A DNA stretch of 64,000 bases from Lentzea sp. NBRC 102530 (GTDB lineage Bacteria; Actinomycetota; Actinomycetes; Mycobacteriales; Pseudonocardiaceae): contig NZ_BSTF01000008.1 in NCBI RefSeq assembly GCF_030269365.1, positions 186,001-250,000 on the forward strand. Direction: 5' to 3'. The notes beneath the pieces are model-generated. The model made no database searches and was not told the DNA's origin. It saw only the letters and a list, made by a program, of their open reading frames with translations. A program made the translations under genes and the position numbers. Below are positions 49,192-58,182 of this stretch, one piece after another (positions within the stretch are counted from its first letter, which is position 1; the number at the start of each line of letters is the position of its first letter).

Positions 49192-50612
49192 TCGAGTTCC
49201 GCCTCTGCCTTGGCGATCGCCGCGAACTCCTCCTCCGGAGCGTTCGCGACCAGGTGATGCCGACTGTAGAACCAGTAGTACGCAACGGCGACCACGACGA
49301 TGCCCGCCGTCACGGCAGCAGCGACCTCGTCCACGAAGAACGTCGCGATGACCGCCGCAACGGCCAGAACGAGCGCCACGCCCGTGGTCACCACACCGCC
49401 AGGAGTCCGGTACGGCCGGGGGAGATCTGGCGCCGTCTTACGCAACACGATGTGCGACACCATCATCAGCACGTACGACAACGCGGCACCGAACACCGCG
49501 ATGTTGATGAGCCGCGCGCCACCCGTGACGGGGTCGATCGTCTTCATCGTGGTGGCCAGGACGAAACCGATGGTGCCCGGCACGATCAACGCCAGGTACG
49601 GCGTCTTGCGCTTGCCGGTCTTGGACAGCCAGCGGGGCAGGTATCCGGCGCGCGACAACGCGAACAGCTGCCGCGAGTACGCGTAGATGATCGAGAAGAA
49701 CGACGCGACCAGACCGGCCAGGCCGACGTAGTTCACGAGCTGGGCCAGGAAGGTGTCGCCGCCGTAGGCCGCCCGCACGGCTTCGGGCAACGGGTTTCCG
49801 GACGCCTCCAGCACCTTCGCGCCCGCACCGCCGGGGGCCACCAGGAGGATCGCCGCCGCGAACACCAGCAGCACCACCATCGCGCCGATGATGCCGCGCG
49901 GCATGTCCCGCTTGGGATCGCGCGCTTCCTCTGCGGCCAGTGGCACGCCCTCCACCGCCAGGAAGAACCAGATCGCGAACACGATCGCGCCCCAGGCACC
50001 GGTCACGCCCATCGGCAGGAACGAGCCGTCGCCGATGTCGAACAGCTTGGAGGAGTCGAACTTCGGGATCATGCCCGCCACGAACGCGACCAGCGCGACG
50101 ACCGCCACACCGGTGATCACGAACATCACCCGCAACGCCTCGCCGACGCCGTACAGGTGGATGCCGACGAACACGATGTAGCAGGCGAGGTACACCGGCC
50201 ACGTCGCGTCCAGCAGCCCCAGGGCCTTGATGTAGTCGCCGATGAACACCGAGATCGCCGCGGGAGCGATGGCGTACTCGATCAGGATGGCGATACCTGT
50301 TGCGTACCCGCCCAACGGGCCGAGCGCGCGCCTCGCGAAACCGTAGCCCGCACCCGCCACGGGGAGCGCGGAGGCCAGTTCGGCGAGACCGAACACCATG
50401 CACGTGTACATCGTCGCCATCAGGATCGTGGCGATCAGCAGCCCGCCCCAGCCGCCCTGGGCGAGGCCGAAGTTCCACCCGGCGAAGTCGCCGGAGATCA
50501 CGTACGAGACTCCCAGCCCGGCCAGCAGGACCCACCCCGCCGCGCCACGTTTGAGCTGTCGGTGCTCCAGGTAGTCGCTGCTCACCTTCTCGTACTCGAC
50601 GTGCTTGGCCAT
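49188..50612 (-). CDS. ethanolamine/amino-acid permease (APC family, Eat-like)
   Basis: 474-aa transporter with about 12 transmembrane helices. The YLEHRQLKRGAAGWVLLAGLGVSYVISGDFAGWNFGLAQGGWGGLLIATILMATMY N-terminus and YGFARRALGPLGGYATGIAILIEYAIAPAAISVFIGDY closely follow ethanolamine permeases. AGGAGT precedes ATG 50612. It is divergent from the gamma-glutamyl ligase operon over 111 nt, which supports ethanolamine (or a related amine) as substrate. An inverted repeat GGACT-N6-AGTCC (50615-50630) overlaps its ribosome site. Confidence 0.85.
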   Translation of the reverse strand: MAKHVEYEKVSSDYLEHRQLKRGAAGWVLLAGLGVSYVISGDFAGWNFGLAQGGWGGLLIATILMATMYTCMVFGLAELASALPVAGAGYGFARRALGPLGGYATGIAILIEYAIAPAAISVFIGDYIKALGLLDATWPVYLACYIVFVGIHLYGVGEALRVMFVITGVAVVALVAFVAGMIPKFDSSKLFDIGDGSFLPMGVTGAWGAIVFAIWFFLAVEGVPLAAEEARDPKRDMPRGIIGAMVVLLVFAAAILLVAPGGAGAKVLEASGNPLPEAVRAAYGGDTFLAQLVNYVGLAGLVASFFSIIYAYSRQLFALSRAGYLPRWLSKTGKRKTPYLALIVPGTIGFVLATTMKTIDPVTGGARLINIAVFGAALSYVLMMVSHIVLRKTAPDLPRPYRTPGGVVTTGVALVLAVAAVIATFFVDEVAAAVTAGIVVVAVAYYWFYSRHHLVANAPEEEFAAIAKAEAELD

Positions 50613-50723
50613 ATGGACTCCTAATAGTCCTTTGAGCGGTGGTTGAGGGTGGCGCTCGTCACCCGGTGGTGTCAAGATGATGCCGCCAATGGCTCGCAGA
50701 CATACCTTTGGAGGAACGCGGAG

Positions 50724-52064
50724 ATGCTGACCGTCGAGGAGTTGCGCGAGGCCGTGGACGCCGGTGAGATCGACACCGTCCTGGTCGCGATCGTGGACAT
50801 GCAGGGCCGCCTGCAGGGCAAGCGCTGTGCCGCGCAGTACTTCCTCGACGAGGTCCTCGGCCACTCCGCGGAGGGCTGCAACTACCTGATGGCCGTCGAC
50901 GTCGAGATGAACCCCGTCAGCGGCTTCGAGATGTCGAGCTGGGAACGCGGGTACGGCGACTTCGTCATGAAGCCCGACATCGACACGCTCCGCCGCGTGC
51001 CGTGGCAGGAGGGCACCGCCCTCGTCCTGTGCGACGTCGTCTGGGAGAACGGCGACCCGGTCGTCGCGTCGCCGCGGCAGGTCCTGCGCAAGCAGCTCGA
51101 CCGGCTCGCCGCGCTCGGCCTCGACTGCTACGTCGGCACCGAGCTGGAGTTCATCGTCTTCGACGACACCTACGAGCAGGCCTGGAACGCCGGCTACCGC
51201 AACCTCACGCCGTCCAACCAGTACAACGTCGACTACTCGTTGCTCGGCACCGCGCGCGTGGAACCGTTGCTGCGCGCCATCCGCAACGGGATGACGGGCG
51301 CGGGCATGGTGGTGGAGTCGGCCAAGGGCGAGTGCAACCCCGGCCAGCACGAGATCGCGTTCAAGTACACGACGGCGTTGCGCACGTGCGACCAGCACGC
51401 GATCTACAAGAACGGCTCCAAGGAGATCGCCTCCCAGCAGGGCAAGGCGCTCACGTTCATGGCGAAGTACAACGAACGCGAGGGCAACTCCTGCCACATC
51501 CACCTCTCCCTGCGCTCCAAGGAAGGCGAGCCGGTCTTCGCCGAGGGCCACGGCATGTCCGAGCTGATGAAGCACTTCCTCGCCGGGCAGCTGGCGGGGC
51601 TGCGCGAGCTCACCTACTTCCTCGCCCCGAACATCAACTCCTACAAGCGGTACGTGCAGGGTTCGTTCGCCCCGACCGCCGTCGCGTGGGGCCGGGACAA
51701 CCGCACGTGCGCGCTGCGCGTCGTCGGCCACGGCCACGGGTTGCGGTTCGAGAACCGGGTACCTGGCGGCGACGTGAACCCGTACCTCGCGGTGGCGGCG
51801 CTGATCGCGGCCGGCCTGCACGGCGTCGAGCAGAAGCTGGAACTGGAGGACGAGTTCGTCGGCAACGCCTACGCGTCCGACCGGCCGACCGTGCCCACGA
51901 CGCTGAAGGAAGCCGCGGACCTGCTGGCGGGCAGCAAGATCGCACGCGAGGCGTTCGGCGAGGACGTCGTCACCCACTACCTCAACGCGGCCGAGGTCGA
52001 GCTGGCCGCGTTCGAGGCGGCGGTCACGGACTGGGAGAAGGTGCGCGGGTTTGAGCGCCTCTAA
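50724..52064 (+). CDS. glutamine-synthetase-like gamma-glutamyl ligase (GlnA4/PuuA-type)
   Basis: 446-aa GS-fold ligase. The active-site signatures YVGTELEFIVF, ESAKGECNPGQHEIAFKYT, GKALTFMAKYNEREGNSCHIHLSL and NSYKRYVQGSFAPTAVAWGRDNRTCALRV are present; the C-terminal adenylylation tyrosine region of true GSI is not recognisable. GlnA-like proteins of this type ligate glutamate to amines: GlnA3 acts on polyamines and GlnA4 on monoethanolamine in Streptomyces coelicolor. The adjacent ethanolamine-type permease favours the latter (inference). GGAGG precedes ATG 50724. First gene of the operon. Confidence 0.85.
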   Translation: MLTVEELREAVDAGEIDTVLVAIVDMQGRLQGKRCAAQYFLDEVLGHSAEGCNYLMAVDVEMNPVSGFEMSSWERGYGDFVMKPDIDTLRRVPWQEGTALVLCDVVWENGDPVVASPRQVLRKQLDRLAALGLDCYVGTELEFIVFDDTYEQAWNAGYRNLTPSNQYNVDYSLLGTARVEPLLRAIRNGMTGAGMVVESAKGECNPGQHEIAFKYTTALRTCDQHAIYKNGSKEIASQQGKALTFMAKYNEREGNSCHIHLSLRSKEGEPVFAEGHGMSELMKHFLAGQLAGLRELTYFLAPNINSYKRYVQGSFAPTAVAWGRDNRTCALRVVGHGHGLRFENRVPGGDVNPYLAVAALIAAGLHGVEQKLELEDEFVGNAYASDRPTVPTTLKEAADLLAGSKIAREAFGEDVVTHYLNAAEVELAAFEAAVTDWEKVRGFERL

Positions 52065-52743
52065 GCCACTCATCGGCATCAGCACCTACCTGGAGCGCAC
52101 GCGGTTCGGGCTCTGGGACGTGGAAGCGGCGGTGCTCTACCGCGGCTACCTCGACTGCGTGGTGCAGGCCGGTGCCAACCCGGTCATGCTGCCGCCGGTC
52201 GGCACCTGGACCGCCGAGTCCATCGGATTCCTCGACGGCCTGGTGATCGCGGGCGGCGCGGACATCGACCCCGCCGCCTACGGGGCCGAGCGCGACGAAC
52301 GCACCGGGCAGCCGAGCCGGGACCGCGACGACGCCGAGTTCGCGCTCGTCGAGGCCGCGCTCAAGCTCGACCTGCCGGTGCTCGGCGTGTGCCGGGGCAT
52401 GCAGGTGCTCAACGTGGCGCTCGGCGGCACGCTGCACCAGCACATCGAGGGCCACAACGAGGCACCGGGCGTGTTCGGGCACACCGAGATCACCGTCGCG
52501 CCGGGCACACTGCTGCACGGCGTCCTGGGCGATCGAACGACCGTTCAGTGCCACCACCACCAGTCGCTGGACCGGATCGCGGACGGGCTGAGGATCACCG
52601 CGCAGGCCCCGGACGGCACGGTCGAGGCCGTCGAACTGGAGGGCGCGCGGTTCGTCGTCGGGGTGCAGTCGCACCCGGAGCAGGACATCGAGGACCTGAG
52701 GCTGTTCGACGCTCTTGTCGACGTTGCAAGGAGAAAAGCGTGA
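52051..52743 (+). CDS. gamma-glutamyl hydrolase, class I GATase-like (PuuD-type)
   Basis: 230-aa peptidase C26/GATase1-fold hydrolase. The nucleophile Cys sits in VLGVCRGMQVLNVALGGTLHQ (about residue 114), the His/Glu pair in FVVGVQSHPEQD. It cleaves gamma-glutamyl bonds, here probably after oxidation of the gamma-glutamylated amine. TTG 52051 is the only practical start before GISTYLERTRFG and overlaps the ligase gene by 14 nt. Confidence 0.9.
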   Translation: MSASKPLIGISTYLERTRFGLWDVEAAVLYRGYLDCVVQAGANPVMLPPVGTWTAESIGFLDGLVIAGGADIDPAAYGAERDERTGQPSRDRDDAEFALVEAALKLDLPVLGVCRGMQVLNVALGGTLHQHIEGHNEAPGVFGHTEITVAPGTLLHGVLGDRTTVQCHHHQSLDRIADGLRITAQAPDGTVEAVELEGARFVVGVQSHPEQDIEDLRLFDALVDVARRKA

Positions 52744-54092
52744 CCTTTGACGTCATCAACCCGGCCACCGAGAAGGTCGTGCGGTCCGTGCCGCACACGA
52801 CCCTCGGCGACACGGACGCGGCGATCGGCCGGGCGCAGAAGGCGTTCGAGACGTGGCGGCACGTCGCTCCCGGCGACCGCGCCCGGCTGCTGCGCAGGTT
52901 CGCCGAGGTCGTCGACTCCCACGTCGAGGAACTCGCGCTGCTGGAGGTCGAGAACTCCGGTCACACCATCGGCAACGCGCGGTGGGAGGCGGGCAACGTC
53001 CGCGACGTCCTGCAGTACTACTCGGCCGCGCCGGAACGCCAGTTCGGCCGGCAGATCCCAGTCGCGGGCGGCCTGGACGTGACGTTCCACGAACCGCTCG
53101 GCGTCGTCGGCGTGATCGTGCCGTGGAACTTCCCGATGCCCATCGCGGGCTGGGGGTTCGCCCCGGCGCTGGCGGCGGGCAACACGGTCGTCCTGAAGCC
53201 CGCCGAAGTGACTCCGCTGACCGCGATCCGCCTGGGCGAACTCGCCCTGGAAGCAGGCATCCCGGAAGGCGTTTTCCAGGTGCTGCCCGGCAAGGGCAGC
53301 GTCGTGGGCAACCGGTTCGTCACGCATCCGTTGGTGCGCAAGGTGGTCTTCACCGGCTCCACCGAGGTCGGCAAGCAGATCATGGCGGGCTGCGCCGACC
53401 AGGTGAAGCGGGTGACGCTGGAACTCGGCGGCAAGTCCGCCAACATCGTCTTCGCCGACTCGGACCTGGAGAAGGCCGCCGCCACCGCGCCGTACGGGGT
53501 GTTCGACAACGCAGGGCAGGACTGCTGCGCGCGGTCGCGGATCCTGGTGCAGGCAAGCGTCTACGACAGGTTCATGGAACTGCTGGAGCCCGCGGTCAAG
53601 GGCGTCAAGGTCGGCGAACCCGGCGACGAGGCCACCGAGATGGGGCCGCTCATCACCGCCGCGCACCTCGGCAAGGTCGCGTCTTACGTGCCAGACGACG
53701 AGCACGTGGCGTTCCGCGGCACCTCGCCGGACGGACCCGGTTTCTGGTTCCCGCCGACGGTGCTCACGCCGCCCGCAGACCACGTGACGGTCACCGAGGA
53801 GATCTTCGGCCCGGTCGTCGTCGTGCTGCCGTTCACCGACGAGGCCGACGCGATCCGCATCGCGAACGACTCGGAGTACGGGCTGTCCGGGTCGATCTGG
53901 ACGAACGACGTGGGCCGCGCGATCCGGGTGTCCCGTGCGGTCGAGGCCGGGAACCTGTCGGTGAACTCGCATTCGTCCGTCCGCTACTGGACCCCGTTCG
54001 GCGGCGTGAAGCAGTCGGGGCTCGGCCGTGAGCTCGGCCCCGACGCGCTGGACGCCTTCACCGAAGTCAAGAACGTCTTCATCGCAACCTGA
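52740..54092 (+). CDS. aldehyde dehydrogenase (PuuC-type)
   Basis: 450-aa NAD(P)+-dependent aldehyde dehydrogenase. The catalytic Cys lies in DNAGQDCCARSRI, the Glu in VTLELGGKSANIVF, with NFPMPI near the N-terminus for coenzyme binding and EEIFGPVVVV in the C-terminal part. It would oxidise the gamma-glutamyl aldehyde to the acid. AAGGAG precedes GTG 52740, which overlaps the hydrolase stop (GTGA). The N-terminus is about 25-30 residues shorter than most family members. Confidence 0.92.
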   Translation: MTFDVINPATEKVVRSVPHTTLGDTDAAIGRAQKAFETWRHVAPGDRARLLRRFAEVVDSHVEELALLEVENSGHTIGNARWEAGNVRDVLQYYSAAPERQFGRQIPVAGGLDVTFHEPLGVVGVIVPWNFPMPIAGWGFAPALAAGNTVVLKPAEVTPLTAIRLGELALEAGIPEGVFQVLPGKGSVVGNRFVTHPLVRKVVFTGSTEVGKQIMAGCADQVKRVTLELGGKSANIVFADSDLEKAAATAPYGVFDNAGQDCCARSRILVQASVYDRFMELLEPAVKGVKVGEPGDEATEMGPLITAAHLGKVASYVPDDEHVAFRGTSPDGPGFWFPPTVLTPPADHVTVTEEIFGPVVVVLPFTDEADAIRIANDSEYGLSGSIWTNDVGRAIRVSRAVEAGNLSVNSHSSVRYWTPFGGVKQSGLGRELGPDALDAFTEVKNVFIAT

Positions 54093-54124
54093 GTCCAGCC
54101 GGACCCGAGCAAGGAGAACAACTG

Positions 54125-54892
54125 ATGGTGCAGCGACTCGAAGGCCGCGTGGCCGTCGTGACGGGTGGCGGCAGCGGCATCGGACTCGCGACGGTGCGCC
54201 GGTTCGCGAGCGAGGGCGCGAAGGTCGTCGTCGCCGATCTCGACCCGGCGACCGGCAAAGCGGCGGCGGACGAGGTGGGCGGCCTGTTCGTCGGGGTCGA
54301 CGTGACCGACGAGGAACAGGTCAAGGCCCTCTTCCAGACCACAGTGGACACTTACGGCAAGCTGGACATCGCGTTCAACAACGCCGGCATTTCCCCGCCC
54401 GACGACGACTCGATCCTGACGACGGGCATCGAGGCGTGGGACCGCGTGCAGAAGGTGAACCTCACGTCGGTTTATTTGTGTTGCAAGTACGCCATCCCGC
54501 ACATGCAGGCCAACGGCAAGGGTTCCATCATCAACACGGCGTCGTTCGTGGCGACGATGGGCGCGGCGACGTCGCAGATCTCCTACACGGCGTCGAAGGG
54601 CGGCGTGCTCGCGATGTCGCGTGAGCTCGGTGTGCAGTTCGCGCGCGAGGGCATCCGCGTCAACGCCCTGTCGCCCGGCCCGGTGAACACCCCGCTGCTG
54701 CGGGAACTGTTCGCCAAGGACCCGGAGCGGGCCGCGCGCCGGCTCGTGCACGTGCCGATGGGCCGGTTCGCCGAACCTGAGGAAATCGCCGCCGCGGTCG
54801 CGTTCCTCGCGTCCGACGACTCGTCGTTCATGACCGCGTCGAACTTCCTCGTGGACGGCGGCATCGCCGGCGCGTACGTGACACCGCTCTAG
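54125..54892 (+). CDS. SDR-family oxidoreductase
   Basis: 255-aa classical short-chain dehydrogenase: TGGGSGIG cofactor loop (about 14-21), NNAG, catalytic Tyr/Lys in SYTASKGG and SPGPVNTPLL. In this operon it may oxidise the hydroxyl of the gamma-glutamylated substrate (for example gamma-glutamylethanolamide) to the aldehyde used by the upstream dehydrogenase (inference). AGGAG precedes ATG 54125; 32-nt gap from the aldehyde dehydrogenase and 2 nt to the regulator gene. Confidence 0.92.
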   Translation: MVQRLEGRVAVVTGGGSGIGLATVRRFASEGAKVVVADLDPATGKAAADEVGGLFVGVDVTDEEQVKALFQTTVDTYGKLDIAFNNAGISPPDDDSILTTGIEAWDRVQKVNLTSVYLCCKYAIPHMQANGKGSIINTASFVATMGAATSQISYTASKGGVLAMSRELGVQFAREGIRVNALSPGPVNTPLLRELFAKDPERAARRLVHVPMGRFAEPEEIAAAVAFLASDDSSFMTASNFLVDGGIAGAYVTPL

Positions 54893-54894
54893 AC

Positions 54895-55593
54895 ATGATG
54901 GAGCACGCGCAGGACGCGTTGTTCCGCCCCGTGCGGGCGGGCAACGCGTTCGAGGAGACCGTCGAACGGCTCATGCAGTCCATCCGGCTCGGCGTCGTCG
55001 CGCCGGGGGAGCGTCTGCCGTCCGAACGAGACCTGGCCACCCGGCTCGGCGTGAGCCGGGTGACCGTGCGCGAGGCCATCAGGTCGTTGCAGGAGAACCA
55101 TTACGTCGAGTCCCGAAGGGGGCGCTACGGGGGCACGTTCGTCAACGAGGTGCTGCCGAAGTCCGCGCCCGGCAAGGACTTCGGTGACCTGCACGACGTG
55201 CTGACGTTGCGCAGGGTGCTGGAGACCGGCGCGGCGGAGACGGCGGCGGGCCGGTCGCTCGGTCCCGCCGAACGCCGGGGTTTGCGCGCCCGGCTGGAAG
55301 AAGCGTCCACTTCGACGCTCGCCGAATACCGCCGCAAGGACTCGCGGCTGCACCTCGCGATCGCCGAGGCCACCGGGTCCGCGGCGCTCACCGCCGCCGT
55401 CGCCGAGGCGCGGATGCGCGCCAACGAGCTGCTGGACCACATCCCGCTGCTCGAACCGAACCTCGCGCACTCCAACGCCCAGCACGAGCGCATCATCGCT
55501 TCCATTTTGGACGGAGACCCGGCGACGGCCCGGCAGGCGATGGCCGAACACCTCGACGGGACGGCGTCGTTGTTGCGCGGATTCCTGGTCTGA
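54895..55593 (+). CDS. FadR/GntR-family transcriptional regulator
   Basis: 232-aa regulator. The GntR winged helix lies at about 18-75 (VERLMQSIRLGVVAPGERLPSERDLATRLGVSRVTVREAIRSLQENHYVESRRGRYGGTFV), and the C-terminal FCD domain contains a probable metal/ligand site (Asp/His residues in LHLAIAEATGS and HERIIASILDGD). It begins 2 nt after the SDR stop and is the last gene of the gamma-glutamyl operon, so is its probable regulator and perhaps that of the divergent permease. Confidence 0.93.
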   Translation: MMEHAQDALFRPVRAGNAFEETVERLMQSIRLGVVAPGERLPSERDLATRLGVSRVTVREAIRSLQENHYVESRRGRYGGTFVNEVLPKSAPGKDFGDLHDVLTLRRVLETGAAETAAGRSLGPAERRGLRARLEEASTSTLAEYRRKDSRLHLAIAEATGSAALTAAVAEARMRANELLDHIPLLEPNLAHSNAQHERIIASILDGDPATARQAMAEHLDGTASLLRGFLV

Positions 55594-55669
55594 CCCGTCA
55601 GACTTCCCCGCGCGCGGTGGTGTGGCAGGCTGCCCGTGCGGGTACAGGGTGATCGTGCGGGTGCAGGGC

Positions 55670-55689
55670 GCGTGTAAACGTTTACACGC
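55670..55689. promoter_or_regulatory. perfect 20-bp palindrome, LacI/GalR-type operator
   Basis: GCGTGTAAACGTTTACACGC is its own reverse complement and its TGTAAACGTTTACA core matches LacI/GalR-family operators and the CcpA cre consensus. It sits 111 nt upstream of the acyl-CoA synthetase ATG, in otherwise GC-rich sequence. No LacI-family gene is in the window. Confidence 0.75.
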
Positions 55690-55799
55690 CCACATGTCCC
55701 GTTGTCATGCGAATTCCGCATGGAACAAGGCTTGGCTTGGGCTTTGCGGACAGTTACCGTCCGAATACCTCGGGGGACTTGCAGCGCGAGGAGCTGTTG

Positions 55800-57443
55800 A
55801 TGCCAGGGTTGCGCAAGGTGTTTCGCGACGCCATGGGCCGGGTGCACTCACTCCGTGTTCTCTCCGCGGCGGGCATGGTGAGCCTGACGAACTTCAAGAT
55901 GTCCGTGGAGGCGCTGCGAGAGGTCAAGGTCTGGGGGCCGAACGTGACGGCGCTGCGGCGGTCCGTCCGGCTGAACCCCGACGGCGTCGCGGTCGTCGAC
56001 GAACGCGGTTCGGTGACCTACCGGCAACTCGACCGGCGTTCCAACGCGATCGCCCAGGGCCTGCGGTCACTGGGCGTGCAGCACACGCACATCGTCGCGT
56101 TGATGTGCCGCAACCACCGCGGCATGGTCGAGTCGCTGCTCGCGTGCGCGAAGCTCGGCGTCCGCGTCCTGCTGGTCAACACGGGCTTCGGCGCGCCCGT
56201 AGTGCTGGACCTGCTGCAACGCGAACGCGCGTCGCTGGTGATCCACGACGAGGAGTTCACCCCGCTGTTCCACCAGTTGCCGCCGTCGATCCCGCGCTGG
56301 CTCGCCTGGTCGCGCGACGGCCTCGACCGCCGCACGCCGACGCTGGACCAACTGGTCGCCAAGGCGCCGCGGGGTGAGCTGGAACCGCCGCGCGAACCCG
56401 GCGTCGTGATCCAGCTGACCTCCGGCACCACCGGCACGCCGAAGGGCACGGCCCGCGAGATCAAGTCGGTGCTGACGGCGTCGGACTTCCTCGACCGCAT
56501 CCCGATGCGCTCGGGCGAGTCGACGTTCATCGCCGCGCCGATCTTCCACTCCGTCGGCTACTCGCACCTGACGCTCGCGATGTCGCTGGGCTCGCGCGCG
56601 GTGCTGCACCGCCGGTTCGACCCGCGCAAGACGCTGTGGTCGGTGCAGGGCCAGCGGTGCACGACGCTGGTGCTGGTGCCGACGATGCTGCAGCGGATCA
56701 TGGAACTCGACCGGCACGTGATCGACTCGTTCGACCTGTCGCACCTGAGCGTCGTGTTCTCCTCGGGCGCGCCGATCTCGCCGGACCTCGTCGAACGCAC
56801 CCAGGCCGTGCTCGGCCCCGTGCTCTACAACCTCTACGGCTCAACGGAAGTCGCCGTCGCCACCGTCGCCACCCCCGAGGACCTCGCGGCCGCGCCGTCC
56901 AGCGTCGGCCTGCCCCCGCACAACTGCCTCGTGCGCCTCTACGACGAAGAAGGCAACCGCATCACGCGTTCGTTCGTGACCGGCCGCATCTACGTGCGCG
57001 GCTCGTTGACCGTGGACCTCTACACGGACGGCACGCAGAAGGACTCCATCGACGGCCTCGTGTCGACCGGCGACCTAGGCCACTTCGACCCCAGTGGCCG
57101 GCTGTACTTCGACGGACGCGAGGACGACATGATCGTCTCCGGCGGCGAGAACGTGTACCCGGTCGAGGTCGAGAACCTGCTGATGACGCACTACCGGGTG
57201 CGTGACGCGGCGGTGCTCGGCGTACCGGACGCCGAGTACGGGCAACGGTTGCGCGCGTTCGTGGTGCCGGTGGCGGGGACGCGGATCGACGTGCGCGAGC
57301 TGCGCGAGTTCGTGCGGACCAGGCTGGCGCGGCACAAGGTCCCGCGCGAGGTCGTGGTCGTGCCGCAGCTGCCGCGCAACGCGACCGGCAAGGTGGTGCG
57401 GCGCCAGCTGCTCGCGATCCGGCTGGGACCGCAGGGTCACTAG
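55800..57443 (+). CDS. acyl-CoA synthetase (AMP-forming, ANL superfamily)
   Basis: 547-aa adenylating enzyme. The P-loop-like A3 motif is LTSGTTGTPKGT, A5 is LYGSTEVA, A7 STGDLG, A8 RLYFDGREDDMIVSGGENVYPVEVE and A10 PRNATGKVVRR (catalytic Lys). The acid substrate is unknown (fatty or aryl acid). ATG 55800 follows GAGGAG; translation from 55707 would add 31 residues over a promoter-like region. The palindromic operator at 55670 suggests LacI-family control. Confidence 0.9.
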   Translation: MPGLRKVFRDAMGRVHSLRVLSAAGMVSLTNFKMSVEALREVKVWGPNVTALRRSVRLNPDGVAVVDERGSVTYRQLDRRSNAIAQGLRSLGVQHTHIVALMCRNHRGMVESLLACAKLGVRVLLVNTGFGAPVVLDLLQRERASLVIHDEEFTPLFHQLPPSIPRWLAWSRDGLDRRTPTLDQLVAKAPRGELEPPREPGVVIQLTSGTTGTPKGTAREIKSVLTASDFLDRIPMRSGESTFIAAPIFHSVGYSHLTLAMSLGSRAVLHRRFDPRKTLWSVQGQRCTTLVLVPTMLQRIMELDRHVIDSFDLSHLSVVFSSGAPISPDLVERTQAVLGPVLYNLYGSTEVAVATVATPEDLAAAPSSVGLPPHNCLVRLYDEEGNRITRSFVTGRIYVRGSLTVDLYTDGTQKDSIDGLVSTGDLGHFDPSGRLYFDGREDDMIVSGGENVYPVEVENLLMTHYRVRDAAVLGVPDAEYGQRLRAFVVPVAGTRIDVRELREFVRTRLARHKVPREVVVVPQLPRNATGKVVRRQLLAIRLGPQGH

Positions 57444-57582
57444 TGCGATGGGGCGGAACGCACGCCACAGCAGAACGAGGGGGACTAATCCGGCTGTGGC
57501 GCGCGTTCCTGGCTTTGGGGAGCGCACGGCTCCGCGTCGGTCGTCGGGGAATCGGATGACGCGGGGCCGTGCGCTCGGTCGG

Positions 57583-58182
57583 TCACCGCTCGAAGCGGTC
57601 GCCGGGACGCCCCTCCCCGAAGGGGCCGCGCTGGTCGAAGCGGTCGCCCGGACCGCGGTCACCGCGATCGGGGCCGCGCTCGTACATCCGCACGTGGCCG
57701 GGGCCGCCGCGGTCGTCGAACCGGTTGGCCGCCACGGCACCCACGATCCCGCCACCGAGGACGAGGCCCAGCAGGCCGACGGCGACGAGCTGGGTAGCCC
57801 GGTGGCCGGCGACTCTCCGCACGCGGCCGGAGCGGCGCGGCGGCGGTGGAGGAAGTGGGGCGGACGGGTACTGGGCCGCGCCGGGAGGGGGTGGTGCGGC
57901 GGGGCCTTCGGCGGCGGTCGCGGTCGGCTGGTCCGGCTGGGCCGTGCCGGGTGTGGGCTGGCTCGCCACACCGGGGTGCTGGCTCGCCACACCGGGGTGC
58001 TGGCCCGACGCTGCAGGCTGGTGGCCTGCCGCACCCGGTGCGGCGGCGGTGGGCTGCTGGCCAGGCGTGGCCGTGGCGTCGGCCGGCAGCGGGGTCGTCA
58101 CCTGGTCCGGTGCGGGCTGGGCGGCCCGCGGTGTGTCTCCTGACGGCTCCTGCGGCGGAGGCGTCTGTCCCTGCTCGCTCAT
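57583..58182 (-). CDS. proline-rich single-pass membrane protein with charged tail
   Basis: 199-aa protein. The cytoplasmic N-terminal ~125 residues are Pro/Gln/Ala-rich, with the 7-residue repeat QHPGVAS twice in tandem; a transmembrane helix follows (about 134-155, LVAVGLLGLVLGGGIVGAVAA), then an outside tail of ~45 residues rich in Asp, Arg, Gly (ERGPDRGDRGPGDRFDQRGPFGEGRPGDRFER). The layout resembles actinobacterial envelope proteins of unknown function. It is translationally coupled (ATGA) to the gene at 58179-58493. Confidence 0.72.
   Translation of the reverse strand: MSEQGQTPPPQEPSGDTPRAAQPAPDQVTTPLPADATATPGQQPTAAAPGAAGHQPAASGQHPGVASQHPGVASQPTPGTAQPDQPTATAAEGPAAPPPPGAAQYPSAPLPPPPPRRSGRVRRVAGHRATQLVAVGLLGLVLGGGIVGAVAANRFDDRGGPGHVRMYERGPDRGDRGPGDRFDQRGPFGEGRPGDRFER
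57961..58002 (-). repeat. 21-bp perfect tandem duplication
   Basis: Two identical 21-bp units at 57961-57981 and 57982-58002 (unit begins GCTCGCCACACC on the plus strand) encode the repeated QHPGVAS of the membrane protein. A degenerate third copy is next to them. Indicates slippage in low-complexity DNA. Confidence 0.85.
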
